The notes under the pieces: model-generated
The model's input: only the letters and a program-made list of their open reading frames with translations
Databases searched by the model: none
Told to the model about the DNA's origin: nothing
Position numbers and translations under genes: made by a program
Source of the DNA: Alicyclobacillus tolerans
GTDB taxonomy: Bacteria > Bacillota > Bacilli > Alicyclobacillales > Alicyclobacillaceae
Reading direction: 5' to 3'
Assembly (NCBI RefSeq): GCF_001447355.1
Contig: NZ_JXBW01000004.1
Span: 1 to 64,000 of the forward strand
Length of the DNA stretch: 64,000 nt
Shown: piece by piece, positions 1 to 9,762 of the stretch
How the letters are laid out: each line of letters starts with the position of its first letter
How positions within the stretch are numbered: position 1 is the first letter of the stretch

Positions 1-185
1 ACTAACACCTTTCACCGCCTGTGTCAAGCTAAAAGGACGTCATGCATGACATGAACAAGAAATTCAGAGTTGAGAAGAACTTGTTCTCGTCTTCCACCTT
101 GACGAATATCTATACTCGATACATAAAAGAGAACCGTCCCAAACGCATTTTTACCCCTTATGAGACAGCCCTTTGTACCTGTTCC
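1..185. other. No gene recognised at the left edge
   Basis: I see no convincing coding region here. A plus-strand frame starting at 42 runs mainly antisense to the VOC gene, resembles nothing I know and has no good ribosome site, so it is treated as a shadow. Confidence 0.4.
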
Positions 186-560
186 CTACCGGTCGATCCA
201 CTCAAGAAACTCCAAGCGATTGCCGAATGGATCATCTACATAGAAACGGTTTGCGCCCTCGAGCGGCTCATCTTCCTTAACTTGAACTCCGTGTTTGACG
301 AGCCGTTCGCGGAGGGCCTCAAGGTTTTTGACGTGGAAGGCCGGATGCGCCTTTTTTGCCGGGACAAAGTCGTCTTGAATACCAATGTGCAACTGATGAA
401 TGCCAGTTTGGAACCAAACGCCTCCGCGCTTCGCAAGGTTGGCTGGTTTGAGGATCTCCGCCATGCCCAAAATGTCAACAAAAAACTTGCGAGCTTCATT
501 TTCTGATCCCTTCGGTGCAGCCAGTTGCACATGATCAATGCCCGAGAACGAATAGAACAT
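186..560 (-). CDS. VOC (glyoxalase/dioxygenase superfamily) protein
   Basis: This 124-residue protein is a two-module vicinal oxygen chelate fold, a family of metal-dependent glyoxalases, dioxygenases and resistance proteins. The N-terminus GIDHVQLA gives a first metal-ligand histidine (H10), a second histidine pair lies in HQLHIG (about 55-58), and the C-terminal NRLEFLEW supplies the usual glutamate (about E117). A DPFGN turn precedes it, as in glyoxalase I relatives. The length is normal for a single-domain VOC protein. No strong ribosome site precedes the ATG. It stands alone at the window edge, so context does not give a substrate. The family is clear; the reaction is unknown. Confidence 0.82.
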   Translation of the reverse strand: MFYSFSGIDHVQLAAPKGSENEARKFFVDILGMAEILKPANLAKRGGVWFQTGIHQLHIGIQDDFVPAKKAHPAFHVKNLEALRERLVKHGVQVKEDEPLEGANRFYVDDPFGNRLEFLEWIDR

Positions 561-1084
561 GTATGAAACACTTGCTTTCTATTGATTTGTCCCAACTTTC
601 ATCAGCCTTTGCAGATTCACAAGGCCTTGTGCTACAAAAGTCTTCGAACATGGAAAAGGATTTGAGCCCAGGTCGTCTCATAAACAGTTATGTAATGTCG
701 AGGGTGCTTACCGCTGGCTATCTACGGTCTCACCTTATCATAGCGTTTACGAAAGCATTCACTTTGACGGTGGTATTCCGATTGGCAGGGTTGAAGGTAT
801 CTCCGATTTCATAAGGTGATTCACAAGCCTGGAATTTCTTATGCCTATCCGGAGTAACAAATAAATCCCTCAATTTCAAATTTAGCATTGTTTTGTTTCC
901 GACGTGAAGCGGCTTAATGTCGCCATCGATTCATCGGTTAGTGGCTCAAGCAACGAGGATACCTCGCAACAACGCAACATATGGGGTCATGACGTCACCT
1001 TGTCCGACCGAGCCACTGTTCCCGCATGAACCTCCCTGTAGATGACGACGCGGTTTAGGCAAACGTCCGCTTGCCGGAACAAAC
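561..1084. other. Intergenic stretch without an intact gene
   Basis: These 520 bases look richer in A+T than the neighbouring genes. Short open frames exist on both strands (for example 515-814 plus), but none has a recognisable product or a convincing ribosome site. A short minus-strand remnant at 946-990 is listed separately. The stretch may be decayed DNA. Confidence 0.4.
946..990 (-). pseudogene. Possible DUF1697 N-terminal remnant
   Basis: A minus-strand ATG opens a frame encoding MTPYVALLRGILVA and then a stop. DUF1697 proteins commonly begin with a YVALLRGINVGG-like strand, so this may be the stump of such a gene. Nothing downstream continues the family in any frame that I could follow. 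The match is only about a dozen residues and could be chance. Confidence 0.3.
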
Positions 1085-1963
1085 CTACAACGACTCGCCC
1101 TTGCGCCCAACCGCCTCACTGACCACGATGCCCCCAAGAATCATCACGACTCCAAACCAGCGTAACGGGCCGACGACATCCCCATTAATTAACCAAGCCC
1201 CGAAAACAGCAACTGGCAGTTCCATCGTACCTAAGACGCCAGCCATGCGTCCACCTATGTGCGGAATAGCGATAAGGCTCAATAAAGTCGGTAGGATTTG
1301 ACTCAACAGCGCAATCCAACCCCCCCAGTACAGCGTCGGCAAAGGATGCAGTCGAAAGCTGTGCCATAACAGGCTTGGTGGGAACGGGATAGAAACAGCG
1401 ATCCATGCGGCGGTAATGACCAGGGCTGCACGAAGCTGGGGCGAGACATCCGGATCGTTATACCCACTGATATATAAACTTATGGCATAGGCCAAAGCAG
1501 AAACCAGTCCGAGTCCTACGGCCCACAGTGGTATGGCGCGCCAAGCACCTGGTGATGCTCCGACTGCCAAGTAGGTACCAAGTAAAATCAGTACGAGGCC
1601 AATCCACTTCCAACGCCCAGGTAAGCGGCGCTTGACGAGAATGTCGATGAACATCGTCATCCAAACAAACTGAAACATAAAAACGACGCCAAGCGAGGCT
1701 GGAAGAACGGTCAGCGCCCGATAGTAGGCGTACGAAAACAACGCATTCATGAGTCCGATCGCGACGATAAGTAGCCACTGTACGCGGTTAATGCGCTTCC
1801 CCTTGTGGCGAAACAGCGCGAATATCCACACCACAACCGCTGCAACGGCATATTGCCCGTCGGTCGTCGCGGCGGCACTCAGTCCCGCACCATAGGCAAG
1901 ACGCAGAATGGGCGATACGAGGCCATACGCCGAGGCGGCCAACAACATGAAAACAGCATACAC
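1085..1963 (-). CDS. EamA/DMT-family transporter
   Basis: The product has about 292 residues and roughly ten hydrophobic helices arranged as two five-helix EamA repeats, the layout of drug/metabolite transporters in the cytoplasmic membrane. The second repeat starts near the IPLWAVGLGLVSALAYAIS stretch. The family exports amino acids, sugars or other metabolites; the substrate cannot be read here. A GGGAGG ribosome site lies one base from an ATG at 1972, too close to use, and ten bases from the GTG at 1963, so I prefer the GTG. It lies just downstream of the purine operon terminator and so is probably transcribed separately. Confidence 0.8.
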   Translation of the reverse strand: MYAVFMLLAASAYGLVSPILRLAYGAGLSAAATTDGQYAVAAVVVWIFALFRHKGKRINRVQWLLIVAIGLMNALFSYAYYRALTVLPASLGVVFMFQFVWMTMFIDILVKRRLPGRWKWIGLVLILLGTYLAVGASPGAWRAIPLWAVGLGLVSALAYAISLYISGYNDPDVSPQLRAALVITAAWIAVSIPFPPSLLWHSFRLHPLPTLYWGGWIALLSQILPTLLSLIAIPHIGGRMAGVLGTMELPVAVFGAWLINGDVVGPLRWFGVVMILGGIVVSEAVGRKGESL

Positions 1964-1982
1964 GCGAACCATACCTCCCTGC

Positions 1983-2008
1983 GAAAAAACCGGGGCATCC
2001 CCCGGTTT
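1983..2008 (-). terminator. Intrinsic terminator of the purine operon
   Basis: On the minus strand a GC-rich hairpin with arms AAACCGGGG and CCCCGGTTT is followed directly by a T run. It lies about 30 bases past the purD stop codon and before the EamA gene, and so marks the end of the pur operon. Confidence 0.85.
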
Positions 2009-2038
2009 CCCGCCTGAACGTATGATAGCGTAACGTGG

Positions 2039-3325
2039 TTAGCGCTGCCAATTATGTGCGATGTCGCGGCGATACTGCGCTCCAGCAAAGTGAATTCCCG
2101 CGATCGCGCTATAGACGCGATCAATTGCCGCAGGTACGTCGCGATCGACGGCGCTCACCGTCAGTACACGGCCCCCAGCTGTCTCAACGCCGCCAGACTG
2201 CCCGCGCCGCGTGCCGGCATGAAAGGCGGTCACTTCTTTCGGCAACTCTCCTGGCAACGAAATTGGCGTACCCACGTCAGACTTTGCGGGATATTCCGCG
2301 CCGGCCAGCACGACGCAAACCGATGCCGCATCGCGCCAAGCGACAAGCTCGGGTCGCAGCTCGTCGTGCGCAACTGCCCACATGATGTCAAACAGATCAC
2401 TTGCTAACAAAGGCAGGACCACTTCTGTCTCAGGATCGCCAAAACGGGCGTTGAATTCGACGACCTTTGGTCCCTCATCTGTCAACATTAGTCCTGCATA
2501 GAGGACACCGCGGTAGGTGATGCCTTGCGCAGCCAATTGTCGCACTGCGGGTGCAACGATGGACTTTGTAACACGCTCGATCACGTCGCTCGTCACGGCT
2601 GGTACCGGCGCGAATGCTCCCATGCCGCCTGTGTTCGGCCCCTCGTCGCCATCGCGCAACCGTTTAAAATCGCGTGCCGGAACCATCGGGACCACCGTGT
2701 GCGCATCGACCAAGTACATGCACGATACTTCCTCACCCTGCATGTATTCCTCGATCACGACGCGATGCCCAGACGTTCCAAACCGGTTGCCCTCAAGCAT
2801 GTCGCGCACTGCCGCCTCGGCATCTGCCAACGTCTGTGCGACGACGACGCCTTTGCCAGCGGCAAGCCCATCCGCCTTGACGACAACGGGAACAGGTTGC
2901 GTGCGCAAGTAACTCAGCGCTTGTTCGACGTCCGTAAATGTCGCAAACCGCGCTGTCGGCACGCCTGCCTCCTGCATCAACCGCTTTGAGAACGCCTTCG
3001 ATGCTTCTAACTGTGCGGCGGCTTGCAGCGGCCCGAACGCCGGAATACCCGCGGCGGCGAGTTTGTCCACCAAGCCGTCGGCAAGTGGCTGCTCTGGCCC
3101 TACAACGACGAGATCGATCTGTTCGTCACGAGCAAACTGGACTATCGCATCCAAGTCTCCGAGAGTAGTGGCGACACACGCCGCCAGGCCCTCCATGCCT
3201 GGATTGCCTGGTAGCGCAAAAAGCTCAGGGCGCCGCGGACTTTGTGCAAGCTTCCAGACAATCGCGTGTTCACGTGCGCCCTGCCCCACGACCGCGATCC
3301 GCGGCGGCCGCTGTTGTGACCACAT
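2039..3325 (-). CDS. purD: Phosphoribosylamine-glycine ligase (GAR synthetase)
   Basis: PurD joins glycine to 5-phosphoribosylamine with ATP, the second step of de novo purine synthesis, in the cytoplasm. The 428-residue product has the N-terminal motif VVGQGAREHAI, an ATP-grasp nucleotide loop GLAAGKGV, and the metal/phosphate region GVLYAGLMLT then EFNARFGDPE, all typical of PurD. Length is normal. An AGGGAGG site seven bases before ATG 3325 decides the start over an upstream in-frame ATG at 3346. It is the last gene of the operon, about 20 bases after purH, and is followed by a strong terminator. Confidence 0.97.
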   Translation of the reverse strand: MWSQQRPPRIAVVGQGAREHAIVWKLAQSPRRPELFALPGNPGMEGLAACVATTLGDLDAIVQFARDEQIDLVVVGPEQPLADGLVDKLAAAGIPAFGPLQAAAQLEASKAFSKRLMQEAGVPTARFATFTDVEQALSYLRTQPVPVVVKADGLAAGKGVVVAQTLADAEAAVRDMLEGNRFGTSGHRVVIEEYMQGEEVSCMYLVDAHTVVPMVPARDFKRLRDGDEGPNTGGMGAFAPVPAVTSDVIERVTKSIVAPAVRQLAAQGITYRGVLYAGLMLTDEGPKVVEFNARFGDPETEVVLPLLASDLFDIMWAVAHDELRPELVAWRDAASVCVVLAGAEYPAKSDVGTPISLPGELPKEVTAFHAGTRRGQSGGVETAGGRVLTVSAVDRDVPAAIDRVYSAIAGIHFAGAQYRRDIAHNWQR

Positions 3326-3345
3326 CTTCGTTCCTCCCTCTGTCA

Positions 3346-4935
3346 TCAGTGCAAGAAGTGCCGTTCGCCGGTGAACACCATGGCGATACCGTATTCGTTT
3401 GCGGCATCAATGCTCTCTGCGTCGCGGATCGATCCGCCGGGTTGGACGATGGCCGTAACGCCCGCCTTTGCCGCCGCGTCTACCGTGTCGCGCATCGGGA
3501 AAAATGCATCAGACGCCAACACGCTGCCGTTGGCTCGCACGCCGGCCTGCGCAATGGCGATCTCCGCCGCCCCTACGCGATTCATCTGACCTGCCCCGAC
3601 CCCGAGCGTCATGTTGGTCGTGGCGAGTACGATGGCATTGGACTTGACGAATTGCACGGTCTTCCAAGCAAAGCGCAGGGCTTCATATTCCTCGGCGCTT
3701 GGTTGACGAGCGGTCACGACTTGCCAATTGGCCGTTTGTACGGGTGCCCCCTGATCGACCGCCTGTATGAGGAAACCGCCCGAAACTCGCTTCCAAGTGA
3801 GCGCATCCGGTGTCCACAGGGGTTGCTGCATGTCGACGATGAGAAGGCGCAGGTTTTTTTTCTTTGCAAGAACGGATCGCGCCTCGTCCAAGAACGCGGG
3901 AGCGATCACGATTTCGAGAAACAGGTTGGCGAGCTTTTCCGCGAGGGCTCCGTCGACGGGCCGATTCAAAGCCACGATCCCGCCGAAAATCGAAACAGGA
4001 TCGGCCTCATACGCGCGCCCAAACGCTTCCGCGATGGTTTCGCCGCGTCCGATGCCGCATGGATTCATGTGTTTGACAGCCACCGCAACAGGCTGCTCGA
4101 AGTCGTCAAACGCCCGCAAAATGTTAAGTGCCGCGTCGGCATCCTGAATGTTGTTGTACGACAGTTCCTTCCCCTGAAGCTGCTCGGCGCGCGCGATGGT
4201 CGCCGCCGTCGCCCCTGGCTCCATATAAAAGTGCGCCACCTGATGCGGATTTTCACCATAGCGCAAAGCCATCTTGGAGACGCCGGTGATGTGCACCATG
4301 CCGGGCCACTCGCGCGCGCCATTGACTTGCGCTGGCACCTCGTGCGCCGCCGCTTTCGTCTTCCCCGCCAGGTAATCGGCGACCAACGCGTCGTAACGAG
4401 CGGTGACCGCAAACACCTTGGCAGCTAATTCGCGCCGCAGGCCGGGCGTCACTTCATTTTGCTGCAAAGCGGTCAGGACCCGATCATAGTCGGCAGGATC
4501 GATAACCGGTAGCACAAACTCGTGATTCTTCGCCGCACTGCGCAACATAGCCGGACCGCCGATATCGATCATCTCGATCGCCAACTCATCCGTCACATCC
4601 GGGCGCGCGATGGTTTGCTGAAATGGATAAAGATTGACGACGACGAGATCGATGAGCTCAATCCCGTGAACCTGTACCGCCCGCATGTGCTCCTGGTTGT
4701 CGCGACGTGCAAGAAGCCCTCCATGCACTTTGGGATGCAAAGTCTTCACGCGCCCATCGAGCATCTCGGGGAAACCCGTATGTTCATCAATCGGCTTGAC
4801 GGCAATGCCATGTTCGGCAAGTAGCTTGGCCGTTCCACCTGTCGAGATGATCTGATAGCCCAGTCGGACAAGCCCTTCACAGAATGGAACGATACCTTCC
4901 TTGTCGTAAACGCTGACCAGCGCGAGCTTTGTCAC
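3346..4935 (-). CDS. purH: Bifunctional AICAR formyltransferase/IMP cyclohydrolase
   Basis: PurH carries out the last two steps to IMP: formylation of AICAR with 10-formyltetrahydrofolate and ring closure of FAICAR. The N-terminal MGS-like cyclohydrolase domain shows STGGTAKLL and the MLDGRVKTLHPKVHGG motif; the C-terminal transformylase domain includes KHMNPCGIG and ends in GIAMVFTGERHFLH. The product has 529 residues, the family size. The upstream ATG at 4944 abuts the GGGAG site, whereas GTG 4935 sits nine bases from it and gives the usual MTKLALVSV-type N-terminus, so GTG is preferred. It lies between purM and purD; in B. subtilis purN would sit directly upstream, but here only about 75 bases intervene. 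Confidence 0.97.
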   Translation of the reverse strand: MTKLALVSVYDKEGIVPFCEGLVRLGYQIISTGGTAKLLAEHGIAVKPIDEHTGFPEMLDGRVKTLHPKVHGGLLARRDNQEHMRAVQVHGIELIDLVVVNLYPFQQTIARPDVTDELAIEMIDIGGPAMLRSAAKNHEFVLPVIDPADYDRVLTALQQNEVTPGLRRELAAKVFAVTARYDALVADYLAGKTKAAAHEVPAQVNGAREWPGMVHITGVSKMALRYGENPHQVAHFYMEPGATAATIARAEQLQGKELSYNNIQDADAALNILRAFDDFEQPVAVAVKHMNPCGIGRGETIAEAFGRAYEADPVSIFGGIVALNRPVDGALAEKLANLFLEIVIAPAFLDEARSVLAKKKNLRLLIVDMQQPLWTPDALTWKRVSGGFLIQAVDQGAPVQTANWQVVTARQPSAEEYEALRFAWKTVQFVKSNAIVLATTNMTLGVGAGQMNRVGAAEIAIAQAGVRANGSVLASDAFFPMRDTVDAAAKAGVTAIVQPGGSIRDAESIDAANEYGIAMVFTGERHFLH

Positions 4936-5011
4936 GTTTTCCATCTCCCTAGCCGTGTGTAGTCACTTTTCTCTATACGATGTCACCCGCTTGCCGCGCG
5001 AGTTCCCTGGT

Positions 5012-6037
5012 TTACGCCCACAAAACGCCTGCGTCGCCCTGCTCGATCACGCCGATGCGGAACACTGTCTCCCCTGCCGCCGTCAGGCAATCTGCTGCCG
5101 CAGCCGCCGCATCGGCTGGCACGACGAGCACATAGCCAATGCCAAGGTTCCAAATGCGAGCGGCTTCCTGAAACGGCACGTCGCCTGCCTGCATAAGCCA
5201 CGAAAACTCGGCGGGCAACGGCCACGCCGCGCGATCGATCCGCGCCTGTACGCCACCTGGCAGCACGCGTGGCACATTTTCGACGATGCCCCCGCCCGTA
5301 ATATGCGCCATGGCGTGCACAGGCACGCCTGCCGCGAGCAGCGAGCGGACACTTTGCACGTAGATCCGCGTCGGTTTAAGCAGGACGTCTGCGACGGTTT
5401 CGGCCATTCCGGGAAACGTGTCGGAAAGCTTAAGCCCCGCTCGCTCAACCAGCTTGCGCACGAGAGAATAGCCGTTTGAATGAATGCCATTGGACGCAAG
5501 CCCCAGCACGACGTCGCCAACATGCACCTTTTCACCGGTGATCATATCCGGGCGGTTGACCACCCCGACCGCGAAGCCAGCCACATCGTAGTCGCCATCC
5601 GCATACATGCCTGGCATTTCAGCCGTCTCTCCGCCTACAAGAGCCATACCAGCCGCCTGGCAGCCATCGGCGATGCCTGCAACAATGCGTTCAGCGACAT
5701 CGACCTCAAGCTTTCCGACCGCAAGATAATCCAGAAAATACAGCGGCTCCGCGCCAACAGTCAGAATGTCGTTGACGCACATCGCCACGCAGTCGATCCC
5801 AATCGTGTCGTGCCGATCCGCCGCGATTGCCACCTTCAATTTTGTGCCGACGCCGTCCGTACCGGAGACGAGGATGGGTTCCGGATAGCGCGCGAGATCG
5901 AGCGCAAACCCGCTCGCAAACCCACCAATTTGACCGATAACCTCGGATCGCGTGGTGCGTTTGGCTAAACCTTTGTAACGTCGAGCAGCTTCGTTGCCTG
6001 CCGCGATGTCGACGCCCGCTTGTTTGTATGCGCCCAC
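5012..6037 (-). CDS. purM: Phosphoribosylformylglycinamidine cyclo-ligase (AIR synthetase)
   Basis: PurM closes the imidazole ring, converting FGAM to AIR with ATP. The product starts GAYKQAGVDIAAG, as in Bacillus PurM, and contains the ATP-binding segment SGTDGVGTKLK, the CVNDILT segment and the GGGIVENVPRVLP region, with a normal length of about 341 residues. Two starts are possible three bases apart (TTG 6040, GTG 6037); GTG has the better eight-base spacing from GGGGG. The purF stop lies just upstream, so translation is probably coupled. The gene after it is purH rather than the usual purN. Confidence 0.96.
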   Translation of the reverse strand: MGAYKQAGVDIAAGNEAARRYKGLAKRTTRSEVIGQIGGFASGFALDLARYPEPILVSGTDGVGTKLKVAIAADRHDTIGIDCVAMCVNDILTVGAEPLYFLDYLAVGKLEVDVAERIVAGIADGCQAAGMALVGGETAEMPGMYADGDYDVAGFAVGVVNRPDMITGEKVHVGDVVLGLASNGIHSNGYSLVRKLVERAGLKLSDTFPGMAETVADVLLKPTRIYVQSVRSLLAAGVPVHAMAHITGGGIVENVPRVLPGGVQARIDRAAWPLPAEFSWLMQAGDVPFQEAARIWNLGIGYVLVVPADAAAAAADCLTAAGETVFRIGVIEQGDAGVLWA

Positions 6038-6041
6038 CAAT

Positions 6042-7496
6042 TCAACCCCCTATGCGAATCGGCTCGATCTCTTCATTTAACCCCTGATCCACCAGTTCCG
6101 TCGGATACCGACGCGTGAAGCAGGCGTTACAGAACGGAACCGGATCGCCCGGTGCAAAGTTGAATCCAGCCATCAATTCGTCGACCGTCAGAAATTCCAA
6201 ACTGTCCGCTTCGATCAGATTGCGAATTTCCTCGATGGAATGCTGCGCCGCAATCAGTTCGTCTTCTTTGGCGGTATCGATGCCATAGTGGCACGGGCTG
6301 ACGTACGGCGGACTCGAAATGCGCACATGCACCTGAGTCGCCCCGGCCCCGCGCAACAAGCGGACGATCCGCCGCGAAGTCGTCCCGCGTACAATGGAGT
6401 CGTCAATCAGAACGACGCGCTTGCCTTCCACAATGGAGCGAACCGCATTCAATTTCAGACGCACCCCCGTGTCGCGCAAGGCTTGGGAAGGCTGAATGAA
6501 TGTTCTTGCGATATACTTATTTTTAATCAGTCCCATTTCAAGCGGCAGTCGGCTCGCTTCCGCATAACCCGCGGCCGCCGACACGCTCGAATCCGGCACG
6601 CCAATGACAATGTCGCCGTCCGCTGGATGCCGCTCCGCTAAGAGCTTGCCGAGACGCTTGCGGACGCTGTGTACGTTCCATCCGTCGACATCGCTGTCAG
6701 GGCGCGCAAAATACACATGTTCAAAGGTGCACATACGACGTTGACGACGTTCTGCAAACCGCGTCGAGGTTAAGCCTTCCCGCGTGATGCGGACGAGTTC
6801 CCCCGGCTCAATATCGCGTAGCAACGTCGCGCCCACCGTCTCGAGTGCACACGATTCCGAAGCGACGATGTACGCGTCACCGAGTTTACCAAGCACCATC
6901 GGTCGTAGCCCAAGCGGATCGCGCAGGGCAATCAACTCGTCGTCGCTCAAGATGAGAAACGCAAAGCCCCCTTCGATCCGATTGGCCGCCAAGCTGACCG
7001 CCTCCGTCAAATCGTCGACGCCCGCCTTCGCGATCAAATGCGCGATGACCTCAGTGTCAGCCGTCGTTTGAAACAAGCTTCCTTCTTGCTCAAGCTGAAT
7101 CCGCAACCAGCGTGCATTGACCAGATTGCCGTTGTGCGCAATGGCGAAGTTGCGCGCATGTGTCGACAAAGCGATGGGCTGCGCGTTCTGAATCGTGTTC
7201 GATCCCGCCGTGGAATAGCGCACATGTCCGATGGCAGCGTGTCCCTTGAGTTGTTCCAACTCGCCCGACTTAAATACGTCCGTTAAGAGCCCAAGCCCCT
7301 TGTGGCTGAACATGTGCGATCCGTCGGTCGATGTGATACCAGCCGCCTCTTGGCCGCGGTGCTGCAAGGCCACCAAACCGTAATAGGTCAGTGCGACTGC
7401 CTGTTCGTGTCCGTAGATACCAAATACGCCACATTCCTCATGCGGTCTATCGTCCACATCGCTATAGGCCGCTTGCATGTTATGCCACTCGTCCAC
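6042..7496 (-). CDS. purF: Amidophosphoribosyltransferase
   Basis: PurF makes phosphoribosylamine from PRPP and glutamine, the committed step of purine synthesis and the usual target of AMP/GMP feedback. HEECGVFG gives the N-terminal nucleophile cysteine after a short propeptide of about 20 residues, as in the processed B. subtilis enzyme. The PRTase motif VVLIDDSIVRGTTS is present. Cysteines in MCTFEHVYF, SPCHYGID and FCNACF match the [4Fe-4S] ligands of the Bacillus-type enzyme. The open frame extends to 7823 inside purL, but a GGGGAG site seven bases before GTG 7496 places the start there, giving 484 residues and a 28-base gap after purL. Confidence 0.96.
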   Translation of the reverse strand: MDEWHNMQAAYSDVDDRPHEECGVFGIYGHEQAVALTYYGLVALQHRGQEAAGITSTDGSHMFSHKGLGLLTDVFKSGELEQLKGHAAIGHVRYSTAGSNTIQNAQPIALSTHARNFAIAHNGNLVNARWLRIQLEQEGSLFQTTADTEVIAHLIAKAGVDDLTEAVSLAANRIEGGFAFLILSDDELIALRDPLGLRPMVLGKLGDAYIVASESCALETVGATLLRDIEPGELVRITREGLTSTRFAERRQRRMCTFEHVYFARPDSDVDGWNVHSVRKRLGKLLAERHPADGDIVIGVPDSSVSAAAGYAEASRLPLEMGLIKNKYIARTFIQPSQALRDTGVRLKLNAVRSIVEGKRVVLIDDSIVRGTTSRRIVRLLRGAGATQVHVRISSPPYVSPCHYGIDTAKEDELIAAQHSIEEIRNLIEADSLEFLTVDELMAGFNFAPGDPVPFCNACFTRRYPTELVDQGLNEEIEPIRIGG

Positions 7497-7524
7497 GCCT
7501 TGTCTCCCCTTCCAGCTCTCTCTG

Positions 7525-9762
7525 TTACGCGCTCGCGCCTGCCGCAGCCGACTGCAACGCCATCGGAATGGCACGCTCGAAGGCGTCCCGCAATGCGGTG
7601 AGCGAGATCGTAAAGGCGGTGTCGCCGGCCTGCCGGACGACGACATCATCTGTGGCACCAAGCGAGCCGAGCTTGCGCGCAGGTACCGCATGTGTATCGG
7701 CCAACCGCGCCAGTTCTGCTGCACAATCCTTCTCCACGGCGACCAGCGCGCGCCCTTGGGCCTCTGAGAACAGCCAACCCAACAGTTCCATCTCAACCGG
7801 CGCGTGAATCTCGCCACCGACATCGCATTGAATCATCATTTCGGCAACGGCAGCCGCAATGCCACCTTCGGTCACGTCATGTGCTGCCACCGCAACCTGC
7901 GCGCCAGCAATCGCCTGCAACAACTCGTGCAACCGGCGTTCCTCAGCGAGATCGATATACGGCGCATCTCCCACTGGCTGGCCGCATACCAATTCCCCGT
8001 ACAGCGTGCCGTCAAGACGGTCGTCTTCGCGGCCAAGCAACCACAGTTCGAGGCCCGCCGCTACTTCGCGCGCTGGCGCACTCGGCAACCGCTTTGCGAT
8101 GCCGTCGATCACGCCGACCGCGCCGACAACCGGCGTCGGCTGGATGTCGAGGCCGCGCGATTCGTTGTACAGCGAAACATTGCCACTGACCACAGGCGTG
8201 TCGAGCACCTTGCAGGCATCGGCCATGCCGTCGATCGCGTCACTCAACTGCCGCATGACTTCGGGCTTTTCGGGATTTCCGAAGTTTAAACAATTCGTAA
8301 TCGCAAGCGGTTTGGCGCCAGTCGTCGCCAGGTTGCGCACAGCCTCCGCAACGGCAATTTGGCCGCCCCGCCGCGGATTGAGCGCAACATAGCGCGAATT
8401 GCCGTCCGTCGCCATCGCGATGGCCTTGTCCATCCCTGGCACCTTGACGAGAGCCGCGTCGCTACCGGGGCCCATGACAGTCTGCGCACGCACCATCGTG
8501 TCATATTGCCTGTACACCCAGCGCTTGTCCGCGACGCTCGGGTGGGCAAGTATCGCCAGCCACGCCTCGTGTGCAGACAAGGACGTCGGAATCGACGCGC
8601 TCTCCACCGTGATGTCAGGCCCAATTGGCCGCTCATAAACCGGCGCCTCGTCGACGAGCGCAACGACCGGCATATCCCCGACCACTTCGCCGTGCCAAAT
8701 CAGCCGCAACCGTCCATCGTCTGTCACGCGACCAACATCAGCCACCTCCAGCCCGTAGCGCTGAAAGATATCGAACGCCACCTGTTCGCGTCCACGTTCC
8801 AGAACCACGAGCATGCGCTCCTGCGATTCCGACAACATCATTTCGTACGGCGTCATGCCCTCTTCGCGCACAGGCACGCGATCCAACACCAATTCAAGGC
8901 CGCCACCTGCGCGGCTAGCCATTTCCGCCGAAGACGACGTCAGTCCTGCTGCACCCATATCCTGAATCCCAACGACAGCACCCGACGCAATGAGTTCGAG
9001 ACACGCTTCCATCAGCAGTTTCCCAAGGAACGGATCTCCCACCTGAACGGCGGAGCGCTCCTTCTCCTCTGGATCTTCAGCCGATGCAAATGTCGCTCCG
9101 TGAATGCCGTCCCGACCCGTGCGGGCACCGACAACAAAAACGGGATTGCCAACGCCTGTAGCCGTACCGCGAACAATGCCGTCCGCGGGCAAAATCCCGA
9201 CACACATCGCATTGACCAGTGGATTGCCGCGATAGGTCGGACTAAACTGAACCTCTCCGCCAACCGTTGGAATGCCGACACAATTGCCATAACCGCCGAT
9301 CCCTGCGACCACTTCACTGAACAAGTAGCGCGTGCGCGCATCGTCGAGTGGGCCGAAGCGCAAGCTGTCGAGAAACGCCACAGGGCGCGCACCCATCGTG
9401 AAGATATCGCGCAGGATACCACCGACACCGGTGGCCGCTCCCTGGTACGGTTCGACCGCCGAGGGGTGATTATGGCTTTCCATCTTGAATGCCACTGCCA
9501 TGCCGTCGCCGATATCGACCACACCCGCGTTCTCGCCGGGGCCCTGCAGCACCTGCGGTCCGCTTGTGGGGAACCGCCGCAGGTGAACCTTGGAACTTTT
9601 ATAGCTGCAATGCTCCGACCAAAGCACGCCGAAGATTCCGGCCTCCACGTAATTTGGCAAGCGTCCGAGTTTTTCCACGACCAAGTCGTATTCCGCATCG
9701 GTCAGACCGAGCGAGCGGTATACGCGTTCGTCACGGATCTGTTCAGGCGTTGGCTCGCGCAT
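7525..9762 (-). CDS. purL: Phosphoribosylformylglycinamidine synthase subunit PurL
   Basis: This is the 745-residue small-form PurL, the catalytic ATPase subunit that works with PurQ (glutaminase) and PurS to convert FGAR to FGAM. The duplicated AIR-synthase fold shows [10 protein letters not shown] near the N-terminus, [21 protein letters not shown], and [16 protein letters not shown]; the second half includes [16 protein letters not shown]. The size fits the three-subunit type found in Gram-positives. Its ATG lies inside the end of purQ (20-base overlap), with a GAGGAGG ribosome site, so the two subunits are probably made in step. Confidence 0.97.
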   Translation of the reverse strand: MREPTPEQIRDERVYRSLGLTDAEYDLVVEKLGRLPNYVEAGIFGVLWSEHCSYKSSKVHLRRFPTSGPQVLQGPGENAGVVDIGDGMAVAFKMESHNHPSAVEPYQGAATGVGGILRDIFTMGARPVAFLDSLRFGPLDDARTRYLFSEVVAGIGGYGNCVGIPTVGGEVQFSPTYRGNPLVNAMCVGILPADGIVRGTATGVGNPVFVVGARTGRDGIHGATFASAEDPEEKERSAVQVGDPFLGKLLMEACLELIASGAVVGIQDMGAAGLTSSSAEMASRAGGGLELVLDRVPVREEGMTPYEMMLSESQERMLVVLERGREQVAFDIFQRYGLEVADVGRVTDDGRLRLIWHGEVVGDMPVVALVDEAPVYERPIGPDITVESASIPTSLSAHEAWLAILAHPSVADKRWVYRQYDTMVRAQTVMGPGSDAALVKVPGMDKAIAMATDGNSRYVALNPRRGGQIAVAEAVRNLATTGAKPLAITNCLNFGNPEKPEVMRQLSDAIDGMADACKVLDTPVVSGNVSLYNESRGLDIQPTPVVGAVGVIDGIAKRLPSAPAREVAAGLELWLLGREDDRLDGTLYGELVCGQPVGDAPYIDLAEERRLHELLQAIAGAQVAVAAHDVTEGGIAAAVAEMMIQCDVGGEIHAPVEMELLGWLFSEAQGRALVAVEKDCAAELARLADTHAVPARKLGSLGATDDVVVRQAGDTAFTISLTALRDAFERAIPMALQSAAAGASA

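Noticed and set aside
515-814. Plus-strand 99-codon frame beside the VOC gene
   Set aside because: It overlaps the divergent VOC start and has no known family or good ribosome site.
3244-4428. Plus-strand open frame of about 390 codons opposite purD/purH
   Set aside because: It is a shadow of purH with no recognisable domain or ribosome site.
7497-7823. N-terminal extension of purF into purL
   Set aside because: PurF homology starts near residue 110 of the frame, and a ribosome site marks GTG 7496.
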